Assembly: GCA_045538935.1 (NCBI GenBank)
Contig: JAZQEI010000018.1
Span: 1-61,726 of the forward strand
Reading direction: 5' to 3'
DNA: 61,726 nucleotides
Source of the DNA: RGIG3013 sp045538935
GTDB lineage: Bacteria > Bacillota > Clostridia > Oscillospirales > Acutalibacteraceae
Positions 35,804-43,978 of this stretch are shown here, piece after piece. Every line of letters starts with the position of its first letter. Position 1 is the stretch's first letter. A program made the translations under genes and the position numbers. A model generated the notes under the pieces. The model searched no databases. It was not told the DNA's origin and was given only the letters and a program-made list of their open reading frames with translations.

Positions 35804-37621
35804 ATGAAGCTGTTCAACCACAAAAAAAACACTTCTCACTTTTCCAATGCCGAAATAAAAGAACACGAACAACAATATATAAACTTTTACTCAGGCACCA
35901 CGGGCGGAGCAATAAAAATGCTTGCCAAGCTTTATAAAGGGCATTATTTAAAACTGTTTATATCTACAATTTTTTATGCCATTAAAGACTGCCCTACCTG
36001 GATAATACCCATTATAACCGCCAATGTTATAAACATTGCAACCACAAAACCTGAAAACAGCGTTAGGCTTTACATATATAATTTTGCTTTTGTAATTATT
36101 GCGCTATTGCTTAATATTCCTTTTCATATGCTGCACGTAAAGTATTTAAGCTTGTCTAGACGAAATGTTGAAGCAAGTCTTAGAGGCGCTATGGTAAGAA
36201 AACTTCAGCAGCTTTCTATTACATTCCACAAAGAAATGCAGTCGGGCAGAATACAATCTAAAATTATGCGCGACGTTGAAGCAGTTGAAACTTTATCGTC
36301 ACAAGTTTTTGCAACATTGCTAGGTATTTTTCTTAACATGGTAATCGCGCTTAGCGTTATTGTGTCTAAAAATATTGTTATCTTCGGTTTCTTTATTCTT
36401 TGTGTTCCCGCCGCTGCGGTAATGTCATTTTCGTTTAGAAAAACTATGAGCAAAAACAACAGTGAATTCAGAAAAGAAATTGAGCACACCTCAGCCGATG
36501 TTATGGATATGGTAGAGCTTATTCCTGTAACAAGAGCACACGCTCTTGAAAACAAAGAAGTTAACCGGCTAACAAAACGTCTTAATAATGTTGCCGAAAA
36601 AGGATATAAGCTCGATATTGTACAAAGCTTATTTGCATCATCAACCTGGGTAGTTTTTAATATTTTCCAAATAATATGCTTGTTTACAACCAGTATTATG
36701 GCATTTAAGGGTAAAATTATGGTTGGTGACATTGCTCTTTATCAAACCTACTTTACCTCTTTAGTTGGTCAAGTATCAGCACTATTAGGCTTGCTTCCTA
36801 CTTTAGCCAAGGGTACAGAATCGTTGAAATCTATTGGTGAAATATTAAGCGCACACGATATAGAAGATAATACCGGAAAAACGAAATTAAAAGATTTAAA
36901 GGGTGAATACGAATTTAAAAATGTCCACTTTGCTTACGATGTAAAACACCCTATACTAAATGGTATGAACCTAAAGGTAAAACAGGGTGAAACCATTGCT
37001 TTGGTTGGTGGTTCAGGTGCGGGTAAATCTACTGTTTTAAATATGGTAATCGGATTTTATAAAGCAACATATGGTAGTATTACTATAGACGGCGAAGATA
37101 TAAAAAATATTGATTTAAGAAGCTATAGAAAGCATATTGCAGTAGTTCCGCAAAACTCTATTCTTTTTTCGGGAACAATTAAAGACAACATAACCTACGG
37201 ACTTGGAAAGGTCAGCAAGGAGCGTCTTAATGCAGCCCTTAAAGCTGCAAACTTAGAAAGTTTTATTGCTTCACTGCCAGATGGTCTTAACACTATTGTA
37301 GGTGAGCACGGCGGAAAATTATCGGGTGGGCAAAGACAAAGAATTTCTATTGCACGTGCCATTATAAGAGATCCCAAAGTAATTATTTTTGATGAAGCCA
37401 CATCGGCGCTTGACACGATATCGGAACGTGAAATTCAAAATGCTATAAATAATCTTACAAAAGACCGCACAACATTTATTGTGGCACATAGGCTTTCTAC
37501 CATTCGTGATGCCGACAAGATAGCCGTTTTAAAAGATGGCGTTTGTGTAGAGTACGGTACATTTGACGAGCTTATGGCACTAAAGGGTGAATTTTACGAG
37601 CTTAGAAGTACACAACTGTAA
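35804..37621 (+). CDS. ABC transporter, fused permease and ATPase (exporter type)
   Basis: A 605-residue half-transporter that would work as a dimer. Six spans occupy about residues 50-320. The ATPase domain shows Walker A GGSGAGKST, Q-loop VVPQNSILFSGT, signature LSGGQRQRISIARA, Walker B VIIFDEATSALD and H-loop VAHRLSTI, so it should be active. ATG 35804 follows AAGGAG by 8 bases. The substrate is unknown. Confidence 0.93.
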   Translation: MKLFNHKKNTSHFSNAEIKEHEQQYINFYSGTTGGAIKMLAKLYKGHYLKLFISTIFYAIKDCPTWIIPIITANVINIATTKPENSVRLYIYNFAFVIIALLLNIPFHMLHVKYLSLSRRNVEASLRGAMVRKLQQLSITFHKEMQSGRIQSKIMRDVEAVETLSSQVFATLLGIFLNMVIALSVIVSKNIVIFGFFILCVPAAAVMSFSFRKTMSKNNSEFRKEIEHTSADVMDMVELIPVTRAHALENKEVNRLTKRLNNVAEKGYKLDIVQSLFASSTWVVFNIFQIICLFTTSIMAFKGKIMVGDIALYQTYFTSLVGQVSALLGLLPTLAKGTESLKSIGEILSAHDIEDNTGKTKLKDLKGEYEFKNVHFAYDVKHPILNGMNLKVKQGETIALVGGSGAGKSTVLNMVIGFYKATYGSITIDGEDIKNIDLRSYRKHIAVVPQNSILFSGTIKDNITYGLGKVSKERLNAALKAANLESFIASLPDGLNTIVGEHGGKLSGGQRQRISIARAIIRDPKVIIFDEATSALDTISEREIQNAINNLTKDRTTFIVAHRLSTIRDADKIAVLKDGVCVEYGTFDELMALKGEFYELRSTQL

Positions 37622-37624
37622 CAT

Positions 37625-37656
37625 AAAAACCGCAGTCATATGACTGCGGTTTTTTA
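37625..37656. terminator. Terminator between the ABC exporter and HAD genes
   Basis: AAAACCGCAGTCA and TGACTGCGGTTTT pair around a short loop and end in TTTTTT, between convergent genes. Confidence 0.9.
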
Positions 37657-38457
37657 TTCACCAATTAATATTTTTGTTATATAAGATGCATCATCTAAAA
37701 CTATATCGGGCTTAATGTCTGACTCATTTAATATTTTCTCATCAGTTTCGCCACTTAATACTAATATGCTAAGCGCATTAGCGTTTATGCCGCTTTTTAT
37801 ATCGGTATAAATTCTGTCCCCTACTACTGCGGTGTTTTCAGGTTTTACATTGGCCTTTTCTATGGCAAGCTGTATCATTAACGGCGATGGTTTGCCAATA
37901 TAAACCGGCATACGTTTACAAACATTATAAAGCATATCGCAAAAGCTGCCACAGTCTGGCACACAACCAAACTCGGTAGGACAAACTAAATCCGGGTTAG
38001 TGGCAATATACGGTATATCTTTTTTTGCGAGTAATATTCGGCTTAAATCATCTAACTTTTTAAAAGCAAGTTCGGTATCGTTACCAATTACAACGCAGGT
38101 TATTTCATCCAAATCTTCGCTAATTTTGTAACCATTACTCTTAAGTTCTTGCTTTAAAGACTCGGTTCCGCACACATATAAGACAGCATTTGGATAATTT
38201 TCGTTAAGATAATAAGCGGTTGCTTGCGATGATGTTAAAAAATCTTCATAGGTTGATTTTATACCTAATTTATCTAGCTTATTTATATAATCGGTAACAC
38301 TTTTTGAAGAATTATTGGTTATGAACATATACCTTTTTCCACTTTGATTTATAGTGTTAAGCAATTCTTTGGTAAAATCAAAAAGTGTATTGCCAAGATA
38401 TAATGTACCGTCCATATCAAAGAGAAAAAGCTGTGTGTTTCTAATTTTTCGTTCCAA
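37654..38457 (-). CDS. HAD-IIA family phosphatase
   Basis: A 267-residue cytoplasmic NagD/AraL-like hydrolase. Motif I is LFLFDMDGTLYLGN, motif II FITNNSS, the C2 cap lies between, and motif III/IV is AVVGDRIYTDIKSG. It dephosphorylates small sugar or nucleotide phosphates. The start is TTG at 38457 behind AAAGGTGAT, with no ATG nearby. Confidence 0.9.
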   Translation of the reverse strand: MERKIRNTQLFLFDMDGTLYLGNTLFDFTKELLNTINQSGKRYMFITNNSSKSVTDYINKLDKLGIKSTYEDFLTSSQATAYYLNENYPNAVLYVCGTESLKQELKSNGYKISEDLDEITCVVIGNDTELAFKKLDDLSRILLAKKDIPYIATNPDLVCPTEFGCVPDCGSFCDMLYNVCKRMPVYIGKPSPLMIQLAIEKANVKPENTAVVGDRIYTDIKSGINANALSILVLSGETDEKILNESDIKPDIVLDDASYITKILIGE

Positions 38458-38518
38458 AATATCACCTTTATTTTAAGTTTACCTAACACATAAATTATAA
38501 ATCATTAAAAGAAAATGT

Positions 38519-38558
38519 CAATAAAATTAAAACTGCCGCACATAATGTGCGGCAGTTT
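38519..38558 (-). terminator. Terminator after rplL
   Basis: AAACTGCCGCACAT and ATGTGCGGCAGTTT form a 14-bp stem, followed on the minus strand by TTAATTTTAT. It ends the ribosomal operon right after rplL. Confidence 0.9.
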
Positions 38559-38576
38559 ATGTGTTTTAAGTAATAA

Positions 38577-38957
38577 TTACTTAAGCTCAACACCAGCGCC
38601 AACTTCTTCAAGCTTAGCTTTGATGCTTTCAGCTTCTTCCTTAGAAGCAGCTTCCTTAAGGGTCTTAGGTGCGCCATCAACGATAGCCTTTGCTTCTGCA
38701 AGGCCAAGACCGGTGATTTCACGAACAACCTTAATAACCTTAATCTTTTCTGCGCCTGCAGATGCGAGAACTACGTCGAACTCAGTCTTCTCTGCTGCGC
38801 CGCCTGCTGCGCCACCTTCAACAGGTGCTGCAACTGCAACTGCTGCTGCTGCGGATACGCCGAACTCCTCTTCTACTGCTTTAACGAGCTCAGAAAGCTC
38901 AAGAACTGTAAGAACCTTTAATTCTTCAATAATAGCTGTTACTTTCTCAGATGCCAT
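38577..38957 (-). CDS. rplL: 50S ribosomal protein L7/L12
   Basis: A 126-residue stalk protein that recruits translation factors. An N-terminal dimerisation helix (about 1-35), an Ala/Gly-rich hinge and the C-terminal domain EKTEFDVVLASAGAEKIKVIK are all present. ATG 38957 follows GGAGGA; the longer frame starts inside that site. It is the last gene of the operon, closed by a strong terminator. Confidence 0.97.
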   Translation of the reverse strand: MASEKVTAIIEELKVLTVLELSELVKAVEEEFGVSAAAAVAVAAPVEGGAAGGAAEKTEFDVVLASAGAEKIKVIKVVREITGLGLAEAKAIVDGAPKTLKEAASKEEAESIKAKLEEVGAGVELK

Positions 38958-39003
38958 TTTATTTTCCTCCATAATCTAATTGATTTTGTTTTTGTTTTAA
39001 AAT

Positions 39004-39504
39004 TTAAGCTTCTTCGTTTTTATCAACGATAGCCTGTACAGCACGTGCAAATGCTGCGATAGGTGCATTGAAAGCACCAAGAACTGTTGCGAGAAGTACT
39101 TCTCTGGACGGTAATTTTGCAAGAGCGTCGATCTTCTCTAAGCTAATGCACTTGCCATCAAGGAAGCCTGCCTTAATTGTGAAATTTTCGTGTTCATCAG
39201 CAAATTTCTTTAAAATTCTTGCCGATGCAACATAATCGTTTTCAGAAATAGCGATAGCTGTTGTGCCTTCTAAAACGTTGTTCATCTCTGCTAAATCAGT
39301 ACCTTCAATAGCACGTGATAAAAGAGTGTTTTTAACTACAAAATAGTCAACGCCTGCTTCTCTAAGGTCCTTACGAAGCTTTGTATCGTCAGCAACGGTA
39401 ATACCCTTGTAATCAACAACAACACCTGCGCAAGCCTTTGAAAGCTTTTCAGAAAGGTCTGCAACTATTTGCTTTTTCTGTTCTAAAACCTTTGCGTTTG
39501 GCAA
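39004..39504 (-). CDS. rplJ: 50S ribosomal protein L10
   Basis: A 166-residue stalk base protein that anchors L7/L12 dimers. It begins PNAKVLEQKKQIVADLSEKL and contains VVDYKGITVADDTKLRKDLR and the C-terminal helix for L12. The start is TTG at 39504, placed by a perfect GGAGGTG 6 bases upstream; no ATG fits. An L10 leader precedes it. Confidence 0.96.
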   Translation of the reverse strand: MPNAKVLEQKKQIVADLSEKLSKACAGVVVDYKGITVADDTKLRKDLREAGVDYFVVKNTLLSRAIEGTDLAEMNNVLEGTTAIAISENDYVASARILKKFADEHENFTIKAGFLDGKCISLEKIDALAKLPSREVLLATVLGAFNAPIAAFARAVQAIVDKNEEA

Positions 39505-39514
39505 ATTATTCACC

Positions 39515-39660
39515 TCCGAATATTTAATGCCCACCCTCAAGACATGAGGATGGGCATAGATACTCTAAATATAAGAATTACTACGCTTTTCCTCGGTAGG
39601 CGGGAACACCCTTTAACTAAACGACCTACTGTCTTTGGATATGCAACGAATGTATATTAC
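39515..39660 (-). ncRNA. Ribosomal L10 leader
   Basis: The minus strand before rplJ has CCAAAGACAGTAGGTCG, then CCGCCTACCGAGGAAAA, the conserved elements of the L10 leader bound by L10-L12 for autoregulation. A hairpin ATGCCCA...TGGGCAT (39527-39557) follows and ends near the ribosome site, likely the output structure. Confidence 0.85.
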
Positions 39661-39705
39661 CACAAAAAGTTATTTGTGTCAATACAAAATTTTAAATTTA
39701 AAAAA

Positions 39706-40401
39706 TTAAGCGCCAAACTTACCAACGTTAAGCTTTATACCAGGGCCCATGGTAGTAGCAATAGCACAAGACTTAATGTACTGACCCTTTGTAGCGGCCG
39801 GCTTAGCTTTAATTACTGCGTTCATAAGTGTATCAAAGTTTTCTTTAATCTTTTCGGGACCAAAAGAAACCTTGCCTATGGGGCAGTGAATAATGTTGGT
39901 TTTATCGAGTCTGTACTCAATCTTACCTGCCTTAGCTTCTAAAACAGCCTTAGCAACGTCGGGTGTAACAGTACCTGCCTTAGGAGTAGGCATTAAACCA
40001 CGAGGACCTAAAACCTTACCTAAACGACCACCAACACCCATCATTTCGGGGCTGGCAATAACTACATCGAAGTCGAGCCAGTTCTCGTTCTGAATCTTAG
40101 CAACGAGTTCCTCTGCACCTACAAAGTCAGCGCCTGCTTCTTCTGCTTTTTTAGCATTGTCGCCCTTAGTAAGAACTAAGCAACGAACATTTTTACCTGT
40201 ACCGTTAGGAAGTACAACTGCGCCTCTAACCTGTTGGTCAGCGTGACGAGAGTCAACACCTAAGCGAATGTGTACTTCTACAGTTTCGTCGAATTTAGCA
40301 GTACCTGTTTTAACAGCAATTTCTACTGCTTCTTCTACATCATAAAACTTACCGGTTTCGATAAGCTGTGAATTTTCATTATACTTTTTACCGTGTTTCA
40401 T
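39706..40401 (-). CDS. rplA: 50S ribosomal protein L1
   Basis: A 231-residue 23S-binding protein of the L1 stalk. It contains VHIRLGVDSRHADQQVRGAV, NWLDFDVVIASPEMM, LGKVLGPRGLMPTPKAGTVT and a C-terminal SxxGPGIKLNV-type end. ATG 40401 follows GGGAGG. Confidence 0.98.
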   Translation of the reverse strand: MKHGKKYNENSQLIETGKFYDVEEAVEIAVKTGTAKFDETVEVHIRLGVDSRHADQQVRGAVVLPNGTGKNVRCLVLTKGDNAKKAEEAGADFVGAEELVAKIQNENWLDFDVVIASPEMMGVGGRLGKVLGPRGLMPTPKAGTVTPDVAKAVLEAKAGKIEYRLDKTNIIHCPIGKVSFGPEKIKENFDTLMNAVIKAKPAATKGQYIKSCAIATTMGPGIKLNVGKFGA

Positions 40402-40459
40402 TTGTTAATTTACCTCCCAATAAGTGGTTAATCGGAATTTTCCTCCCACGAAGAGAGCG

Positions 40460-40885
40460 TTAGTCTGTAACTGTAACGCCCATGCTGCGAGCCGTACCTG
40501 CGATCATGCTCATAGCGGCTTCGATAGATGCAGCGTTAAGGTCGGGCATCTTCTGCTCGGCAATCTTTCTAATCTGCTCGCTGGTAATTGTAGCAACCTT
40601 GTTCTTGTTAGGTACGCCAGATGCGGTTTCGATTCCGCAAGCCTTCTTAATAAGAACTGCTGCAGGTGGAGTCTTTGTAATAAAGCTAAAGGAACGGTCA
40701 GCATATACGGTAATAACTACCGGAATTATAAGACCTGCGTCGTTCTTTGTACGCTCGTTAAACTCCTTAGTGAATGCCATGATGTTTACACCGTGCTGGC
40801 CAAGCGCCGGACCTACAGGTGGGGCTGGTGTTGCCTTTCCTGCGGGGATTTGTAATTTTATATAGCCTGTAATTTTCTGAGCCAT
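40460..40885 (-). CDS. rplK: 50S ribosomal protein L11
   Basis: A 141-residue GTPase-centre protein. It begins AQKITGYIKLQIPAGKATP and has PPVGPALGQHGVNIMAF and a C-terminal ARSMGVTV. ATG 40885 follows GGAGGTG. Confidence 0.98.
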   Translation of the reverse strand: MAQKITGYIKLQIPAGKATPAPPVGPALGQHGVNIMAFTKEFNERTKNDAGLIIPVVITVYADRSFSFITKTPPAAVLIKKACGIETASGVPNKNKVATITSEQIRKIAEQKMPDLNAASIEAAMSMIAGTARSMGVTVTD

Positions 40886-41027
40886 TGTTTGCACCTCCAT
40901 AATTCGTGGTAACAGTGTGTTTTTTGCAATTTTTATTATTGCTCACACCTGTCGGAGCGATTTGCTCCTCCCACCGTGGCACCTTATTTGTGCCGGCGGC
41001 AAAACAGCCGCTTAAAGTTTTATGCGA
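40886..41027 (-). other. Structured nusG-rplK gap
   Basis: This 142-base gap holds two hairpins on the transcript: GGCAC/GTGCC (40978-40994) and GGAGC/GCTCC (40954-40968). Either may belong to an L11/L1 autoregulatory leader. No promoter or T tract stands out. Confidence 0.4.
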
Positions 41028-41555
41028 TTAATCAATCAGGGCTACCTGATCTAATTCGAGCTCGGCAGGTGTTTCTCTACCAAACATCGAAATAACAACC
41101 GTAACATTGTTTTTAGCAATATCAATTTCGCCAACAATGCCGGTGTAGTCTGACAACGGGCCGTCGATAATTTTAACATTATCGCCAACCTTATAGCCAA
41201 CTTCAACGCTGTGCTTCTCAACGCCAAGGGCAGCTACTTCGCTGTCGGTAAGCGGAACAGGTTTAGACGCGGGGCCTACAAAGCCTGTTACACCTCTTGT
41301 ATTGCGGACAACATACCAAGAGTCGTCTGTAACAATCATTTTGATTAAAACGTATCCGGGGAAAATTTTACGCTCAATCTCACGTACTTTGTCATCTTTA
41401 ATTTCAGTTACCTTTTCGGTAGGAATTTTAATGTCTAGTATAAGATCTTGCATTTTTCGGTTTTCAACCATTTTTTCTAAATCGGTTGCTACCTTATTTT
41501 CATAACCCGAATAGGTATGAACAACATACCATTTTGCATCAGTATTTTCTGCCAT
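41028..41555 (-). CDS. nusG: Transcription termination/antitermination protein NusG
   Basis: A 175-residue factor with an NGN domain (KWYVVHTYSGYENKVATDL, FPGYVLIKM, VRNTRGVTGFVG) and a C-terminal KOW domain (YKVGDNVKIIDGPLSDYTG). It binds RNA polymerase and couples it to ribosomes. It lies between secE and rplK as is standard. Confidence 0.98.
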   Translation of the reverse strand: MAENTDAKWYVVHTYSGYENKVATDLEKMVENRKMQDLILDIKIPTEKVTEIKDDKVREIERKIFPGYVLIKMIVTDDSWYVVRNTRGVTGFVGPASKPVPLTDSEVAALGVEKHSVEVGYKVGDNVKIIDGPLSDYTGIVGEIDIAKNNVTVVISMFGRETPAELELDQVALID

Positions 41556-41580
41556 TTTTTCCTCCGTTAATTAGAAAAAA

Positions 41581-42252
41581 TTATTTACCCCAAATGAGAT
41601 TGAGCAGGTTACCAAGGCCTAAATCAACAAGCCAAATAACTATACCGATTGCAAGGCACACAGCCAGAACAACAACGGTATTTTTAACAACCGCCTTCGG
41701 ACCGGGCCAAACGATCTTCTTAACTTCGCTCTTGTAATCCTTAACAAAGCGAACCACACGCTTTATTATTGTAAGTTTTTGGCCCTTAGATGCTAAAACG
41801 ATAATATAATCGTCTATAAGCAAATGAGCTACGCTGAATACCGTTAAACCAAACAAAGCAATTGCTGTGAGCAATACAGAGTTTGTATAGGTAATCTCGC
41901 TTACTAAAACAAGCGGTCTGGTATCTACATAGTAGAAAGGATTGCTAAGTGCAATTACAAGCATATAGATTGCGCCAACAATACCAAAAGCCGGTGTTGC
42001 ATAACGTGCGCCCTTGCTTGCAAATGAAACTCCGCCGAAAATTGTTGCAAGTGCTGTTAACACAAAGCAGAATAAAATGTCGGCAGATTTTGCTAAGCCG
42101 TAATCACCACCGCCGAAGGCAAGTTGTGAACCTACAAAAGAAACATCTGATGTAAGTGATTTTACGTTAGCATAACTTGTGAAGAAAAGAACTAGGGCAG
42201 AAATACCAAATAATAAAGCAAGGATTTGACAAACCTTATTTAAAACTTTCAT
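41581..42252 (-). CDS. secE: SecE with a long N-terminal four-span extension
   Basis: A 223-residue membrane protein. The last 60 residues are SecE: amphipathic FVKDYKSEVKKIVWPGPKAV, then one span VVVLAVCLAIGIVIWLVDLG. Before it lie about 150 residues with four more spans (about 8-28, 58-80, 85-105, 122-146) not found in ordinary SecE of 60-75 residues. No internal start exists near the SecE part, so the fusion is real as read. It sits between rpmG and nusG, the normal place. Confidence 0.9.
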   Translation of the reverse strand: MKVLNKVCQILALLFGISALVLFFTSYANVKSLTSDVSFVGSQLAFGGGDYGLAKSADILFCFVLTALATIFGGVSFASKGARYATPAFGIVGAIYMLVIALSNPFYYVDTRPLVLVSEITYTNSVLLTAIALFGLTVFSVAHLLIDDYIIVLASKGQKLTIIKRVVRFVKDYKSEVKKIVWPGPKAVVKNTVVVLAVCLAIGIVIWLVDLGLGNLLNLIWGK

Positions 42253-42262
42253 AGCTTCCTCC

Positions 42263-42412
42263 TTATTTGGTTTCCTTGTGTACGGTGTGCTTCTTGCAGA
42301 ACCTGCAGTACTTGTTCATTTCAAGTCTATCAGGATCGTTCTTCTTGTTCTTCATTGTGTTGTAGTTGCGTTGCTTACACTCTGTGCAAGCCAATGTAAT
42401 TTTAACTCTCAT
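42263..42412 (-). CDS. rpmG: 50S ribosomal protein L33
   Basis: A 49-residue protein read from ATG 42412 to TAA 42263. It starts MRVKITLACTECKQRNYNT and ends KYCRFCKKHTVHKETK. Both CxxC pairs are present, so this is the zinc-binding form. It is first in the rpmG-secE-nusG-rplKAJL run. Confidence 0.96.
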   Translation of the reverse strand: MRVKITLACTECKQRNYNTMKNKKNDPDRLEMNKYCRFCKKHTVHKETK

Positions 42413-42592
42413 GACGGCACCTCCCGTTTTACGGAAAATATTATTGCTTTTACTGTTGTAAAAGTAAACGCCTCCCTCAGTGAGCCGACAGCAAAAGACA
42501 ACCGATTATTCCTAATCGGCGAAGCACAAAAGTCTATGCTTTAGCTTTGAAACGGGATCTCACAAAAAAAAAGACCCCTTAGAGGTACAATG

Positions 42593-42621
42593 ATTATATC
42601 ACAATACCCCCTTAAGGTCAA
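42593..42621 (-). promoter_or_regulatory. Promoter of the rpmG-secE-nusG-rpl operon
   Basis: On the minus strand TTGACC (42616-42621), 17-base spacer, TATAAT (42593-42598). About 180 bases of leader follow before rpmG. Confidence 0.8.
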
Positions 42622-42635
42622 GCATTTTTTTACAA

Positions 42636-43118
42636 TTATTTATGATAGTCAGAACCCTCTGTAATTTTAAAGGCTCTATACACTTGTTCAAGCAACATTA
42701 CGCGTGCAAGCTGATGTGGGAAAGTCATTTTAGAAAACGATAGTTTTTTGGCTGAAATTTGTTTTATTTTATTACACAGTCCAAATGAACTACCAATAAT
42801 AAAAGCTATGCTAGATGTATTTTGCACTGATACCTTATTTATATGCTCAGCAAACTGTTCACTGCTTAAATGCTCACCCTCTATACACATAGATATTACA
42901 TGTGTGTTATCAGAGAGAAGATTTAATATCTTTTCACCCTCTTGCTCAAGGGCAATATCTATTTGCTTTTTAGATGGATTATCATTTAGGCGCACAGGCT
43001 CAAGTTCTACAATATTCAGTTTACAATAACGCGATAGCCTTTTTGAATATTCATCAACGGCATCTCGCAGGTATTTTTCTTTTAACTTACCCAAAGCAAT
43101 TATAGTTATTTTAATCAT
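42636..43118 (-). CDS. rlmH: 23S rRNA (pseudouridine(1915)-N(3))-methyltransferase RlmH
   Basis: A 160-residue SPOUT methyltransferase. It has KITIIALGKLKEKYLRDAVDEY at the start, IAFIIGSSFGLCNKI forming the knot, and the end LLEQVYRAFKITEGSDYHK. Its ATG overlaps the walJ stop by 4 bases (ATGA). Confidence 0.96.
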   Translation of the reverse strand: MIKITIIALGKLKEKYLRDAVDEYSKRLSRYCKLNIVELEPVRLNDNPSKKQIDIALEQEGEKILNLLSDNTHVISMCIEGEHLSSEQFAEHINKVSVQNTSSIAFIIGSSFGLCNKIKQISAKKLSFSKMTFPHQLARVMLLEQVYRAFKITEGSDYHK

Positions 43119-43900
43119 AAATAGAACACCTTCTTGCCTATTGCACCGGCGATATTTAAAAAATAATCTCTATTGCGCACAGCACCGGTTAGGTTTAAAG
43201 CCCTCTCTGAACAATTTTCTGCAATAGCGGGCAAATTGTTATTTTGGCTTAAATGTCCTAAAATAAACTGAGCCGTTCCCTGCTTTAAAAACTCGGGTAA
43301 TTCAGCGGCGCAAGCAATGTTAGACAAATGTCCGTCATTACTTAAAATGCGCGCCTTCGTTTCGGGCGGATACGGACCTGACTTTAACATATTAATATCA
43401 TAATTTGATTCTATGTATATTAAATCACAACCGTTAAGCTTTTGCCTTATATGATCTTCCATTATACCAAGATCGGTACAAATACCTATTTTTCTCAAAT
43501 CTGGCAGAGTTATAACGTATCCGCAAGAGCCATCGCAGTCGTGTTGTGTATAAAAATAATCTATTTTAAAATTTGCAATATCAGACATACTTTCAAGCGG
43601 TATAACTTTCATTTTGTTTGATATTTTATTCTGCGTTTCTAAAAGCGATATAGTTTTGCTAGTAGCAATAAGTGGCACCGACAATTTTTCACAAATTGTT
43701 TTTACCGACTTACAGTGGTCTATATGTGCGTGGGTAAGAAAAACGGCCTTAATTAAGTTAGAATCTAAGTTGAAATTTTGCATTTGCTCAAAAATTCCCT
43801 TAGCTGTAGCGCCTACATCTACAAGGACTGCATTATCGCCGCTAGACACATATATACTGTTGCCAGAGCTTGAACTGTATAACGGACAAAACTTAGACAC
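43115..43900 (-). CDS. walJ: MBL-fold metallohydrolase, WalJ/YycJ type
   Basis: A 261-residue beta-lactamase-fold protein. The metal motif is LTHAHIDHCKSV, further ligands are in GICTDLG and NDGHLSN, and the start FCPLYSSSSGNSIYV is typical of YycJ/WalJ. It is linked to cell-wall and DNA coordination in Firmicutes. Start GTG 43900 follows AAGGGGGAAG. It is upstream of rlmH, as often seen. Confidence 0.88.
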   Translation of the reverse strand: MSKFCPLYSSSSGNSIYVSSGDNAVLVDVGATAKGIFEQMQNFNLDSNLIKAVFLTHAHIDHCKSVKTICEKLSVPLIATSKTISLLETQNKISNKMKVIPLESMSDIANFKIDYFYTQHDCDGSCGYVITLPDLRKIGICTDLGIMEDHIRQKLNGCDLIYIESNYDINMLKSGPYPPETKARILSNDGHLSNIACAAELPEFLKQGTAQFILGHLSQNNNLPAIAENCSERALNLTGAVRNRDYFLNIAGAIGKKVFYL

Positions 43901-43937
43901 CGTTTCTTCCCCCTTACATATATAATATATAAACTTA

Positions 43938-43976
43938 CAAAAGGCTGCTTACTCGAGCAGCCTTTTAACCTTTTTT
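43938..43976 (-). terminator. Terminator after murA
   Basis: AAAAGGCTGCT and AGCAGCCTTTT pair around TACTCG; on the minus strand TGTAAGTTT follows, and on the plus strand AACCTTTTTT. Confidence 0.7.
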
Positions 43977-43978
43977 GC

